A DNA stretch of 64,000 nt from positions 434,001 to 498,000 of the forward strand of contig CABDWT010000019.1 in the NCBI GenBank assembly GCA_901456055.1, written 5' to 3'. A program made the translations under genes and the position numbers. Positions 37,159 through 46,436 of this stretch are shown piece after piece (position 1 is the stretch's first letter; each line of letters starts with the position of its first letter). This DNA comes from Phytobacter ursingii. GTDB taxonomy: Bacteria > Pseudomonadota > Gammaproteobacteria > Enterobacterales > Enterobacteriaceae. Under the pieces are notes generated by a model. That model had not been told where the DNA came from. It made no database searches and worked only from the letters and a program-made list of their open reading frames with translations.

Positions 37159-37941
37159 TTACTCGTAATACAGATCGTAAGTGACGAAGCTGCGCAGCAT
37201 ACCTGCTTCAACAGTGGTGTCAGTTGAAATGTAGCGAACGTAGTAAGGCAGCACCGTTTTGGTGCCAGCCGCAACAGCAGCAGAGGTGTTACCTGACATC
37301 TGGCTTGTGGAATCACCCACTTTGATCACAGTGAGGTCATCATTCAGCAGTTGCAGTTGCACATTTTTAGAGCTGCCATTAGGGTTTCCACTTAACGTGC
37401 TATCAAATGCGCGGGTACCAGCACCGCCTGCAACTTCAGCAATGTTTTTTAAGTAACCCGTCACCATGTCAACGTTATTGTAGGTATCGGCGGCATACGG
37501 TACAGCCGGATTAACATAGCTGTTTGTATCAGCAGAGGACAGTGTACCGCCAAAAATTGCGCGGACTTTGTTCACTGTATGTGAGGTACCCGTCGGCAAG
37601 TTATTGATATCTCTGTCCGCAATATCACCCAGTGTACACGTCTCAGTCCCCGTAGTGATATCAGCTCTCACGGCGATTTTGAATGGCGTCAACCCGGCGG
37701 TTTTACCCTTCGCACCGTCAAGCAGGTTTTTTGCTACCACTGGCAAAATAACTGTGTTACTGGTGTCGCCAGGCGTTCCCGCTGCACCAGCAGCCGTGCC
37801 ATCGACAGCGGCATAGCAGGTGGTGTCGGTGATTTCGCCGATAAATTCGATTGTGCCGCCGTTCAGGGTCAGCGGATCAGCATGCGCCGCGCCCATAGAC
37901 AGTGCAGCCATGACAGATGATGCAATCAGAAGCTTTTTCAT
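37159..37941 (-). CDS. Major fimbrial subunit
   Basis: 260 residues from the ATG at 37941. Signal peptide MKKLLIASSVMAALSMGAAH then AD. The mature N-terminus LTLNGGTIEFIGEITDTTCY with one Cys and a second Cys at ETCTLGD gives the pilin disulfide. The C-terminus RSFVTYDLYYE fits the beta-zipper motif with the penultimate Tyr. It is longer than a common pilin (about 180) because of inserted Gly/Ala/Thr-rich loops. It is the first gene of the operon subunit-chaperone-usher. A start at 37956 (MGHHN) is possible. Confidence 0.9.
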   Translation of the reverse strand: MKKLLIASSVMAALSMGAAHADPLTLNGGTIEFIGEITDTTCYAAVDGTAAGAAGTPGDTSNTVILPVVAKNLLDGAKGKTAGLTPFKIAVRADITTGTETCTLGDIADRDINNLPTGTSHTVNKVRAIFGGTLSSADTNSYVNPAVPYAADTYNNVDMVTGYLKNIAEVAGGAGTRAFDSTLSGNPNGSSKNVQLQLLNDDLTVIKVGDSTSQMSGNTSAAVAAGTKTVLPYYVRYISTDTTVEAGMLRSFVTYDLYYE

Positions 37942-38584
37942 ATTGTGATGTCCCATAATGGAGATAAAAATTTGCAAACGTCCATTTGCTTAATGAGTAA
38001 GCAGATAAAGATGGCGGCATAGATACGAACACTTACGGCGACAGGCAAGCCACTGAAGATATTTCTTATCGCTTCACCATCTTTTCGGGAGTAAATTTAT
38101 CTTTAAAACGGGAATACACATAATCACCGCAATACTAAAAATGAAGCACCATATCCTTGCAGTTTAATAGATAGTTTCACCAAAAAAGACAGCCACCAAA
38201 ATATTTTGTGTCGGCATAATTTGTATAAATTGCGCTAAATCAAATTATCAACTCGTTTTTTTCGTGAAATTTTTTCTTATTTTTAGCGTAACAAAAAACG
38301 AACCAAAAATATCACCTTTAAAAACAGGTAATTAAATCGCGCACATTTTATGTGTTCGCGATATGCTGAACGTAAAGAGAATGTATTTTCTATTGCAAAA
38401 TTTATCAAAAGTCAGAAAAGATTATTGCTGGTTATATTTACCATCATAAAATAGAAAAAACCATAACTCCGAGAAATATATCATTCACTGTGTTACGTAA
38501 GGTAATACTTTGCGGGTTTCTCTGATGAATTTAAATTGTATAATCACTGTACAGTTCTGACATAATATATCAAGGACGAAAATA
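37942..38584. promoter_or_regulatory. AT-rich divergent control region of the fimbrial operon
   Basis: About 640 bp with long A/T runs between the fimbrial operon and the winged-helix regulator. The high A+T content against its surroundings is what H-NS-silenced fimbrial promoters look like. I see no invertible switch ends and no open frame of note. Confidence 0.5.
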
Positions 38585-39031
38585 ATGAACAAAGTATTAT
38601 TCGGCTACTATATCGGTCCAGATATCCAACTGGATATCATTCATAAGCATCTGATTAATACCAGTGGGCGGCTTAAATCCGGTAAACGCGAACGCATTCC
38701 ATTACGCGACACTAAGCTGCGTTTGCTGATGTATTTACTGGCGCATGGCGATAAAGGCGTAATTACGACACAGCGATTGATGATCAATGTCTGGGATAAA
38801 TATGGCCTGCGCTCTTCCGCACCGCGTTTATGGCAGGTGATGCAGGATCTGAAGCTGACATTGAGCATGATGGGCATTGACGATGATTTTATCAGCCGTG
38901 TGGATAACAAAGGTTACCAGGTCAACAGCGCTATCGTCACTGCCCTGTATTGCGAAAGCCGTCTGCAAAACCTGCCGATAAACGACACCCTCTCTGTGGA
39001 TGAAAGCAGGGAACTTCACCCCTCTCTCTGA
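38585..39031 (+). CDS. Winged-helix (CadC/ToxR-like) DNA-binding regulator of the fimbrial cluster
   Basis: 148 residues. Residues 30-110 fit a Trans_reg_C winged helix: RIPLRDTKLRLLMYLLAHGD, then ITTQRLMINVWDKYGLRSSA and RLWQVMQDLKLTLSMMGI, ending with the wing ISRVDNKGYQVN. It has no membrane helix and no receiver domain, unlike CadC or OmpR. Its place, divergent from the major subunit, suggests it controls the fimbrial operon. AAGGA lies eight bases before the ATG. The C-terminal 35 residues have no recognisable motif. Confidence 0.8.
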   Translation: MNKVLFGYYIGPDIQLDIIHKHLINTSGRLKSGKRERIPLRDTKLRLLMYLLAHGDKGVITTQRLMINVWDKYGLRSSAPRLWQVMQDLKLTLSMMGIDDDFISRVDNKGYQVNSAIVTALYCESRLQNLPINDTLSVDESRELHPSL

Positions 39032-39230
39032 TTCGCACGCCGCAGTGCTTCGTTATGAACATCTGTTTTATATAGCCACAGGTTATATAAAAGATAGTTA
39101 TAGAAGCTGAAATTTCATAACTTTTCGATTTGTAAAGATGGGCATCGCTGTCTAGTTTTATCTGGCGAAACAAAACGCTCTCGCCCTTTCGGGAGAGCCA
39201 TCAGCCTCTTTTTCACAGGTACATTTGTCG

Positions 39231-39473
39231 ATGAGCGTTAACGAGACGGAGAGTGAATCCCCTTTTACTCTGCATCCCCATGAGAAAGATATTGAGCAAC
39301 AGATTATTACCGATATCAAAGCGACGATATTGGCCAGAAAATCCATGGCCACCAATAAGGATATCATTCTGGAACTGCTGCTACGGCTGGAGACGGAAAA
39401 GGAAACAGCAAAACTGGACGTCTATAGAAGTACACTGGAGCGCGTGGTACACGCAACACCTGACGATATCTGA
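39231..39473 (+). CDS. YmgB/AriR-family small protein
   Basis: 80 residues (ATG at 39231; an upstream TTG at 39225 adds two and is nearer to the AGGT site). It resembles E. coli AriR (YmgB): the central MATNKDIILELLLRLETEKE and the end KLDVYRSTLERVVHATPDDI match AriR's NIILSLIHSLET and DVIRKTLEIVLRYTADDM. AriR-type proteins are small helical dimers linked to biofilm and acid resistance. It follows the winged-helix regulator by 199 bp and has its own terminator. Confidence 0.85.
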   Translation: MSVNETESESPFTLHPHEKDIEQQIITDIKATILARKSMATNKDIILELLLRLETEKETAKLDVYRSTLERVVHATPDDI

Positions 39474-39487
39474 CTTGTGTCTCGTTT

Positions 39488-39513
39488 CCCCCACCTGCGG
39501 GTGGGGGTTTTTT
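39488..39513 (+). terminator. Terminator after the AriR-like gene
   Basis: CCCCCACC/GGTGGGGG stem with a TGCG loop followed by a run of T, 15 bp after the stop. Confidence 0.85.
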
Positions 39514-39639
39514 CCCCCTCATTGCCCATTCCATGCCTTCTCCTGGCTGCCAGACATTTCAAAAACCTTACTGTTAATAAGCAATATGTGCTTATTCGAA
39601 ATATTCATGAAAATTATTTATACAAATGACTTTTGCTAG

Positions 39640-39735
39640 TCAGCTAACTATTTTGGAGAGGCTTTTGTAACGAATGGCCATATGGTCTCCCCTTCTGAAG
39701 CCATGGATTTATCTTCAGAAGGGGTATTTTTTGGG
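39640..39735 (+). ncRNA. Candidate small RNA ending in a strong terminator
   Basis: A perfect 11-bp stem CCCCTTCTGAA/TTCAGAAGGGG (39698-39728) followed by TATTTTTT closes a transcript with no gene in front: the AriR-like gene already ends at 39513 and the next gene is on the other strand. Upstream are GGAGA/TCTCC arms and the palindrome CCATATGG. The 5' end is a guess. Confidence 0.4.
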
Positions 39736-39750
39736 ATAAGGAAGACGGAA

Positions 39751-41070
39751 TTACTCGTTTTTAACACCGGCAACCACCACCCGGTTACGTCCCTGCTTCT
39801 TCGCCGCGTACAAGGCGGTATCAGCTTTACCGATGAGCGCGCTGGCAATCATATGCTGAGGCTTGTCTTCCATACGCATACTCTCGCAATCGAGCGTCGC
39901 CACACCAATGCTGATGGTTAAATAGCCCATAGGGCTTGCGGCATGCGGCAATTTAAGGGCGTTAATGTGCTCGCGCAGACGCTCGGCAACAGACAATGCA
40001 GCCGATTTATTGGTATCCGGTAATATCACCAGAAATTCTTCGCCACCATACCGGCTGACGTTATCATCCGGATGTACCAGCGACGCGACCAGCGCCCGGG
40101 CCACAGTTTGCAGGCACTCGTCCCCGGCCTGATGGCCCTGACTGTCGTTATATAACTTAAAAAAATCAATATCTATCAGACAGATAGACAACGGGAAGTG
40201 ACCATGATAAGACCGCGTGACTTCCGACAGCAAACACTCATCCATAAAGCGGCGGTTAAACAAACCGGTCAGATGATCGTGCTGAGCATGCCGTTGCAGT
40301 ACCTGGTTCGCTCCCGCCAGTTTTTGTTCTGCCTGGCGACGCGCGGTGATATCCACCCAGGTTATCGATAACCCCACAACATTACTGCTTGCATCGGTCA
40401 CCGCAATAGACTGTGCATCATAACAGCGATCATGCCAGATCATTTCGCGGCCGGGGATCTCTTCCCCCATGTCCGCCAGTGCAAAATCTTCTTCGAAGAG
40501 ATGCCAGAACTCCGGCATATGCTGGGACAGAAAACTCTCCGCCAGTTCGTGTCCATCATTATGTAACAGGCGATGCATTGCCTTATTGGACATCACCAGA
40601 CGCCCCTGACGATCAATCATACACAGCGCAACAGGGGTCGTATCGTAGATGGTCTCCAGTTGCAGGACACGCTCGCCAAGGGTGGAAATGTTGCGGTCAA
40701 CACCACGGTAGCCACAGAGTTCACCCTGTTTATCGAAGAGAGGAATACCACTGGTTTCCAGTACGACAATCCGGCCATCCGCGCGCTGGTTACGATTCAC
40801 TAACCCGGAAAACGCCCTTTTTTCCTGTACGATCTCCATAAAGGCGCGTCCCACACGCTCGGCTTCGCCCGGCGGCATAAAATCGAACGGCGTCTTGCCA
40901 ATCACCTCTGATGGCGGATAGCCAAGCAAACTGGTGACCACATCTGAGGCCCAGGTATAACGTCCTTGCGCATCCACTTCCCACACCCAATCTGAATTTT
41001 GATTCAGTAAATCATACAGATGCTGCACATCAACATCATGCAGGGGCAACGATTTTTCTTTATCACTCAT
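39751..41070 (-). CDS. PAS-PAS-GGDEF diguanylate cyclase
   Basis: 439 residues from the ATG at 41070 (an ATG at 41082 and a longer frame to 41115 are alternatives). PAS 1: LLNQNSDWVWEVDAQGRYTW with SDVVTSLLGYPPSEVIGKTP. PAS 2: LETIYDTTPVALCMIDRQGR. Then the coiled linker and a GGDEF domain: HDHLTGLFNRRFMDECLL and SRYGGEEFLVILPDT. The catalytic motif GGEEF is intact, so it should make c-di-GMP. The RxxD inhibitory site is lost (HPDD). There is no membrane segment; the ligand of the PAS domains is unknown. Confidence 0.9.
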   Translation of the reverse strand: MSDKEKSLPLHDVDVQHLYDLLNQNSDWVWEVDAQGRYTWASDVVTSLLGYPPSEVIGKTPFDFMPPGEAERVGRAFMEIVQEKRAFSGLVNRNQRADGRIVVLETSGIPLFDKQGELCGYRGVDRNISTLGERVLQLETIYDTTPVALCMIDRQGRLVMSNKAMHRLLHNDGHELAESFLSQHMPEFWHLFEEDFALADMGEEIPGREMIWHDRCYDAQSIAVTDASSNVVGLSITWVDITARRQAEQKLAGANQVLQRHAQHDHLTGLFNRRFMDECLLSEVTRSYHGHFPLSICLIDIDFFKLYNDSQGHQAGDECLQTVARALVASLVHPDDNVSRYGGEEFLVILPDTNKSAALSVAERLREHINALKLPHAASPMGYLTISIGVATLDCESMRMEDKPQHMIASALIGKADTALYAAKKQGRNRVVVAGVKNE

Positions 41071-41375
41071 GAAGGTTATCCGCATGTCCCAAAACCGCCC
41101 GGACAGCAAGGGCAAAATGGTGTTGACGCCTGACTATACGCTGTAGCGATAGCTGAATTATCTATTACTGATACAGTAAATGTTAACGTTTTACTAATAT
41201 GCTGTAACGATAACAATTTAGAAAGGCTGAAACGCGCCCGCCCCTTTTGTGGCCCCAATAACCCTGGTCTGCATCACTGTGTTCCTTCGCCCCATGAAAT
41301 GACACAGCCTGTCAACGTCCTGTGCATAATGACTGGATTCTTCTGAACATTATTACCCACTGGACGGAGCGTGCG
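41071..41375. other. Intergenic region before mcrB-like gene
   Basis: About 305 bp with divergent promoters for the cyclase and the McrB-like gene. It is AT-rich around 41150-41215 (TTATCTATTACTGATACAG). No specific operator recognised. Confidence 0.4.
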
Positions 41376-43583
41376 ATGACCGTAACGGCAGAACAACGAG
41401 AACAAATACTGGCGGATTTTCACCGTAAATGGCCCCTTTCCGCGCTGCAGGACCTGACACTGGAACAGTACATTTGCCTGGGCGATAAGAGTACGCTCGC
41501 TTACTGGCTGGAGTTTGGCGAAGGTCGTTTTCTGGGGTCGATTAAAGGCGGCGATGCATCGAAGTTTGGCATCTATGAGCGCAAGAACCAGGCCAAAGGC
41601 GAGCGTGGATTTATCTCATCCGATGAACGCTATTCCTGGAAAAATAAGTACGGACACACGGCTGCGGAAGCCTTCGCCACCATCAAAGCAGATATCCTGA
41701 CCCTCGTAAGAGCGGTTCAGGCAGGTGATACCGATACTATCGAGGCGCTGGATTTTGAAGTTGCCCTCAAGTGGAAGCTCGCTTTCCTTTATCAGGATCA
41801 TGATCAGCCGTGTGTGTTGCCCATATACAAACTGCAGGCGCTGCAGGCCTTGCTGCCCGATAACAGGAACCTTACGCACGCCGACGCCTACCGCATATTG
41901 CTGACTCAACGTGGCAATAAGCCCCTGATTCAATACGGTCTGGATCTCTGGAAAGAGAGTGAAGCGGAAAAAGACGATTCGCCATCCCGGAGCCTGGACG
42001 ATATTACCGATGATGAGAGCGAGACCTGTGTTGAGCAACCCGTCGTGGCATTGAACCAAATCCTCTATGGCCCGCCAGGAACCGGTAAGACCTGGAATAC
42101 GGTGAATCATGCCCTGGCCATCCTCGATCCTGCGTTTCTTGATGCTCATCGCGACGAGCGACATCTACTCAAAGCGCGTTTTGATGAACTAACCAAAGAT
42201 CACATTGATTTTGTCACCTTCCATCAAAGCTTTAGCTACGAAGATTTTGTCGAAGGTATTCGCGCGGACATTGACGAAGACGCAACAGAGGAAGACAGCC
42301 AGCTCAAATACCGGATAGAAGACGGCATCTTCAAAAAGGCGTGCATTCAAGCCAGACGCGACCGTTCAGCGGAAATCACACTGGGCATTGATGAAGCGCC
42401 ACGCGTCTGGAAATTATCCATTGAGGAAGTGAATTCCAGCGGTTTGACCCGTGATTACTGTTTTCGTCATAACGAAGCGCGCATCGGTTGGGGCTACGTG
42501 GGCGACCTGCGCACGACAAATGTGAATGCCGAAGAACTCAAATTAGGCCCAAAAGATCGCCATTCCCTCACCTATTTCAGCCAGACGGCAAAAGAGGGAG
42601 ACATCATTCTCTGTCTTGCCAGCCAGACAGACATTTGCGCCATGGGCGTCGTTACGGGCGCCTATTTCTATCAGGATACGGTCCCGCAAGGCGTACGGGA
42701 AGACTATCAGCATGTGCTGCCCGTGAACTGGCTGCTTAAAGGTATCCGCTATGATATCCGCAAGCAGAACGGTGACTGCATGTTACGCCCGCAAACTATG
42801 TACCCTTTACGACGTATTGTTCCCTCAGATCTGCTTACAGCCCTGCGCGAGGCTGGATTTACCTTACCTGAGACACAAAAACCCGTATTAACACCCCACG
42901 TTCTGATCATTGATGAAATCAACCGCGGGAATATTTCGCGCATTTTTGGCGAACTCATTACCCTGATTGAGCCATCAAAACGTCAGGGGCAAAGCGAGGC
43001 GCTGGACGTCATTCTGCCCTACTCGAAGAAACGTTTTAGCGTCCCCGGCAACCTGTATATCATCGGTACGATGAATACCGCAGACCGCTCGCTGTCCGGG
43101 CTGGACATTGCCCTGCGCCGCCGCTTCACCTTCATTGAAATGCTTCCACAGCCGGAATTGCTGGACGATGTGGTCATTCGCCATGAAGAGGGGGATATTG
43201 AGGTCGGCAATCTGCTGCGCGTCATCAACCAGCGAATTGAAGTCTTGCTGGATCGCGACCACTGCCTGGGGCACGCCTGGTTTATGCCGCTGCATACAAC
43301 GCCCACCCTGCCAATGCTGGCCTCCATCTTCAAAAACCAGGTCATTCCGCTATTGCAGGAATACTTCTTTGAAGACTGGCAGCGCATTAACTGGGTGCTG
43401 AATGGCCATCACCCCGACAGGATTACGCCCCGCTTTATCAGCCCTCCCGCCGGCGGCCCATCGCTGGAAAAGCTGTTTGGCAAAGAGGTAGCTGCGGAAC
43501 TCAGCGACAGACGCTGGCAGTGTAACGAGGCGGCCTTTCTGTGCCTGGAGAGTTATCGTCTGATTCTGCGGGAGGCCGAGTGA
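41376..43583 (+). CDS. mcrB: McrB-like AAA+ GTPase with inserted EVE-like domain
   Basis: 735 residues from the ATG at 41376 (GGAG seven bases upstream). Residues 1-190 are a variable target-recognition part (FHRKWPLSALQDLTLEQYIC, then YWLEFGEGRFLGSIKGGDAS). The AAA+ module starts with Walker A LYGPPGTGKTWNTVNHA near 232 and the McrB-type FVTFHQSFSYEDFVEGIRAD. From about 330 to 490 a foreign domain is inserted: RVWKLSIEEVNSSG...IGWGYVGDL...GDIILCLASQTDICAMGVVT, an EVE/PUA-like fold. The core resumes with Walker B VLIIDEINRGNISRIFGEL and the GTP-binding MNTADRS. It moves DNA for the McrC nuclease. Overlaps mcrC by 4 bp (GTGA). Confidence 0.88.
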   Translation: MTVTAEQREQILADFHRKWPLSALQDLTLEQYICLGDKSTLAYWLEFGEGRFLGSIKGGDASKFGIYERKNQAKGERGFISSDERYSWKNKYGHTAAEAFATIKADILTLVRAVQAGDTDTIEALDFEVALKWKLAFLYQDHDQPCVLPIYKLQALQALLPDNRNLTHADAYRILLTQRGNKPLIQYGLDLWKESEAEKDDSPSRSLDDITDDESETCVEQPVVALNQILYGPPGTGKTWNTVNHALAILDPAFLDAHRDERHLLKARFDELTKDHIDFVTFHQSFSYEDFVEGIRADIDEDATEEDSQLKYRIEDGIFKKACIQARRDRSAEITLGIDEAPRVWKLSIEEVNSSGLTRDYCFRHNEARIGWGYVGDLRTTNVNAEELKLGPKDRHSLTYFSQTAKEGDIILCLASQTDICAMGVVTGAYFYQDTVPQGVREDYQHVLPVNWLLKGIRYDIRKQNGDCMLRPQTMYPLRRIVPSDLLTALREAGFTLPETQKPVLTPHVLIIDEINRGNISRIFGELITLIEPSKRQGQSEALDVILPYSKKRFSVPGNLYIIGTMNTADRSLSGLDIALRRRFTFIEMLPQPELLDDVVIRHEEGDIEVGNLLRVINQRIEVLLDRDHCLGHAWFMPLHTTPTLPMLASIFKNQVIPLLQEYFFEDWQRINWVLNGHHPDRITPRFISPPAGGPSLEKLFGKEVAAELSDRRWQCNEAAFLCLESYRLILREAE

Positions 43584-44887
43584 AAACAACGTGGATAACG
43601 GTTCGCGAACACGCGCGCCTGACCACCTCGGACGTGACAGACACCCTTGATCGCGCGCAAATCGGTGCCAGCGCCTTCGACTGGCTGTGCCAATTGCAGG
43701 CCGGATTCAGTAAGCAAGGCGCCAGACTGGTGGAGGTGGAAGACCGCCGCTGGCTCCGGCTGGACAGCTATGTCGGTATCATCCATACCCCGTGCGGTAC
43801 GGACATCGAAATTCTGCCCAAGCATGTTGCCGAGGATGACTCGCCGGAGAACAGCCGGGCCCTGCTGTGCAAACTGATTGCTTCCGCGCTTAATTTGCCG
43901 TACCGGGAAACCGGCGCGGCGGACCTGCAACTGTTTCGCTTCCCGCTCACCGAGTGGATCATGCGCCAGTTCTTACACGCGCTGGACCGATTACTCAAAC
44001 GCGGGTTACGTTTTGATTATCAGCAGGTTGAGGAAGAGCAGCCGTATTTACGCGGGCAACTGGATATGGCCAGACAGATGCGGCAACCGCCGGGGCGTGA
44101 GCACCGTTTTCACCAGCGTCACGCGGTGTTTTTGCCGGACAGGCCGGAAAACCGTCTGTTGCGCCTGGCGCTGAATACGGTGTGCCAACAGGCCAGGGAG
44201 GCTGACAACTGGCGACTGGCCCATGAGCTGCATGTCATCATGCAAGCGATCCCCGCCAGCCGACAGGTAAAACTCGATTTCACCCACTGGCGAAACGACC
44301 GTTTACTGGCCCACTACCAGCCCATCCGTCCGTGGTGTGAGCTGATCCTCGGGGAACAGATTCCGCTGGCGGTTCAGGGGCAGTCGAAAGGAATCAGCCT
44401 GCTCTTTCCGATGGAGCGCCTGTTCGAACAACACGTCGCGCGGACGCTCAAACAACAGCTTCCCCCGACAGTACATCTGCGTCCCCAGGCGGCGAGTGAA
44501 TACCTCTGCCGTCATGACGATAAAGATATGTTCAGGTTAAAACCGGATTTGTTAATGGCGCTCGGAAGGCAGAAATGGCTGCTGGATACCAAATGGAAAC
44601 GCCTGGATGCCGGGGCCCGCGACAATAAATATGACCTTGCGCAGCAAGATTTCTATCAGATGCTGGCCTACGGTCATAAATACCTGGAGAGCAAAGGAGA
44701 GATGGTGTTGATTTACCCTAAAACACGGGAGTTCCCCGCGCCATTAAAACCCTTTTTCTTCTCGCCTGAGCTGATACTCCATGTCTGGCCCTATGATCTG
44801 GAGAACGACATCCTCATGGCATCTGAGGTTCATTCGCTGCCGCTCGCAGGAAGTCCCCATACACATGTTCATACCGATGCCGCCTGA
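43580..44887 (+). CDS. mcrC: McrC-like nuclease subunit
   Basis: 435 residues from the GTG at 43580, which has GGGAGG six bases upstream and overlaps the McrB stop. The N-terminal part LVEVEDRRWLRLDSYVGIIH is the McrB-binding domain. The C-terminal nuclease is a PD-(D/E)xK fold: FRLKPDLLMALGRQKWLLDT then KWKRL, that is D...D-x-K with the catalytic Asp, Asp and Lys in place. Together with McrB it makes a type IV system that cuts modified DNA and guards against phage or foreign DNA. It ends in a terminator-like hairpin (GCCGCC/GGCGGC, 44879-44896). Confidence 0.9.
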   Translation: MKTTWITVREHARLTTSDVTDTLDRAQIGASAFDWLCQLQAGFSKQGARLVEVEDRRWLRLDSYVGIIHTPCGTDIEILPKHVAEDDSPENSRALLCKLIASALNLPYRETGAADLQLFRFPLTEWIMRQFLHALDRLLKRGLRFDYQQVEEEQPYLRGQLDMARQMRQPPGREHRFHQRHAVFLPDRPENRLLRLALNTVCQQAREADNWRLAHELHVIMQAIPASRQVKLDFTHWRNDRLLAHYQPIRPWCELILGEQIPLAVQGQSKGISLLFPMERLFEQHVARTLKQQLPPTVHLRPQAASEYLCRHDDKDMFRLKPDLLMALGRQKWLLDTKWKRLDAGARDNKYDLAQQDFYQMLAYGHKYLESKGEMVLIYPKTREFPAPLKPFFFSPELILHVWPYDLENDILMASEVHSLPLAGSPHTHVHTDAA

Positions 44888-44961
44888 AAAGGCGGCTTTG
44901 TTCAGGAGGATGGATTAAAAACGTCCTCCTTGAGACGAGATAAAATAATCAGATGCGCTGA

Positions 44962-44986
44962 AAAGGGGTGATTCGCCCCTCTATTT
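44962..44986. terminator. Bidirectional terminator between mcrC and the efflux gene
   Basis: AAAAGGGG/CCCCTC stem around TGATTCG, with T-rich DNA on both sides, between two convergent genes. Confidence 0.6.
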
Positions 44987-46436
44987 ATTGCTTCGGCTTT
45001 TGCGAAACATTGCGCCCCGCACACGAATCAAGGCGGGTGATATCGTACAAACCAACCGCCGTGATAAGCGCGATAATCACAAACCCCAGCTTAAAGGCCA
45101 TCCCCTGAATATCGCCGATATCCAGCGCGTCGGTAATCAGCGCGCCTGCGCGAATACTCAGCGCGCCCAGCGTGACCCCCAGACCATTCGCCAGTTGTAA
45201 CGACGTACTAAAGAGCGTATTCGCCGAACTCATCTCCGTCGTCGGCACCTCAGCAAACGCCAGCGAGCTGATGCCGGTAAACTGCATTGAACGGCTCAGA
45301 CCGCCGATAAACAGCAGCGAAAGGGTCAGCAGTTGCGGCGAGTCCGGCGCTAAAAAAGCGCAGAAAAACAGCGACAACACGCAAATTATCCCGTTGCCTG
45401 TCAGCAGTTTTTTAAAACCAAAGCGGCGAATCAGCGGTGTGGTGGCAGGCTTCATCGCCAGGTTACCGGCAAACACCGCCAGTACCAGGGAACCGGCTTC
45501 AAAGGCACTCATTCCAAAGCCTACCTGAAACATCAAGGGCAGCATAAACGGTGCGGCGCTGATGGTGGCGCGGAAAATAAACCCGCCGCGCATGGTGATG
45601 CGAAAGGAATGCACTGACAGCGAACTCAGGCCGATTAACGGCGCAGGCGCACGCCGCAAATGGTGAATACTCCATACCAGCGCCAGTACGCCAACGGTTA
45701 GCGTCGCCCCGGCACTCACCACACTCACAGGCTGCTGACTGAACATTTCCAGCCCCGCCACCAGGCACAGCATGGTTAACCCCGTGGCGATAAAACCGAT
45801 CACATCGAAGGGACGCTTTTCATCCGCGGACAACCCAGGCATCAGTTTCAGTGCCAGAACAATAGCCACCAGCCCCAGCGGCACATTCAGGAAAAAAATC
45901 CAGTGCCAGCTTGCGTAGGTGGTAATAAAGCCCCCCAGCGGAGGGCCAATAATGGGGGCCACCAGCGCAGGCCAGGTCAACGTGGCGATAGCTTTAATCA
46001 GTTGGTCTTTTGGCGTCGTCCGCAACACCACCAGCCGTCCGACTGGCACCATCATTGCGCCGCCTACTCCCTGTAAAACGCGCATCAGCACAAACCCGGT
46101 GACATTTTGCGTCAGGCCGCAGCACAGCGACGCGACGGTAAAAATCAGCAGGGCGAGGCTAAATACCGTTCGCGCGCCAAAGCGCTCCGCCACCCAACCG
46201 CTGGCCGGAATCAACATGGCCAGCGTCAGCAAATAAGCGCTGATGCCGATATTCAAATCAATCGCGGAAACGCCAAAAGCGTTCGCCATATCCGGTAAGG
46301 CCGTCGCGATCACCGTGCCATCCAGAAATTCCATAAAAAATGCGCTGGCGACCAGCAACGCCACCCCAGAAATACGCCCGCTATCGGTCACTTTGCTTTT
46401 GGGGGTTTGCATCCGGGGTGTCTCAGACGAGGCCAT
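44985..46436 (-). CDS. MFS transporter, DHA2 (EmrB/QacA) family
   Basis: 483 residues, about 14 helices. The DHA2 marks are present: FFMEFLDGTVIATALPDMAN in helix 1 (motif D1), GWVAERFGARTVFSLALLIF (motif A) and RVLQGVGGAMMVPVGRLVVL (motif B), then GPPLGGFITTYASWHWIFFL (motif C). It exports drugs or other hydrophobic compounds by proton antiport. No membrane-fusion partner lies beside it, so it would act alone. It diverges from the two-component system across 302 bp. ATG at 46436; ribosome site weak. Confidence 0.9.
   Translation of the reverse strand: MASSETPRMQTPKSKVTDSGRISGVALLVASAFFMEFLDGTVIATALPDMANAFGVSAIDLNIGISAYLLTLAMLIPASGWVAERFGARTVFSLALLIFTVASLCCGLTQNVTGFVLMRVLQGVGGAMMVPVGRLVVLRTTPKDQLIKAIATLTWPALVAPIIGPPLGGFITTYASWHWIFFLNVPLGLVAIVLALKLMPGLSADEKRPFDVIGFIATGLTMLCLVAGLEMFSQQPVSVVSAGATLTVGVLALVWSIHHLRRAPAPLIGLSSLSVHSFRITMRGGFIFRATISAAPFMLPLMFQVGFGMSAFEAGSLVLAVFAGNLAMKPATTPLIRRFGFKKLLTGNGIICVLSLFFCAFLAPDSPQLLTLSLLFIGGLSRSMQFTGISSLAFAEVPTTEMSSANTLFSTSLQLANGLGVTLGALSIRAGALITDALDIGDIQGMAFKLGFVIIALITAVGLYDITRLDSCAGRNVSQKPKQ

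Noticed and set aside
37942-38584. Fimbrial invertible switch
   Set aside because: No matching inverted repeats and no recombinase gene of the FimB/FimE type nearby.
41376-44887. Larger defence island around McrBC
   Set aside because: The flanking genes are a diguanylate cyclase and an efflux pump; no other defence or mobility genes are present.
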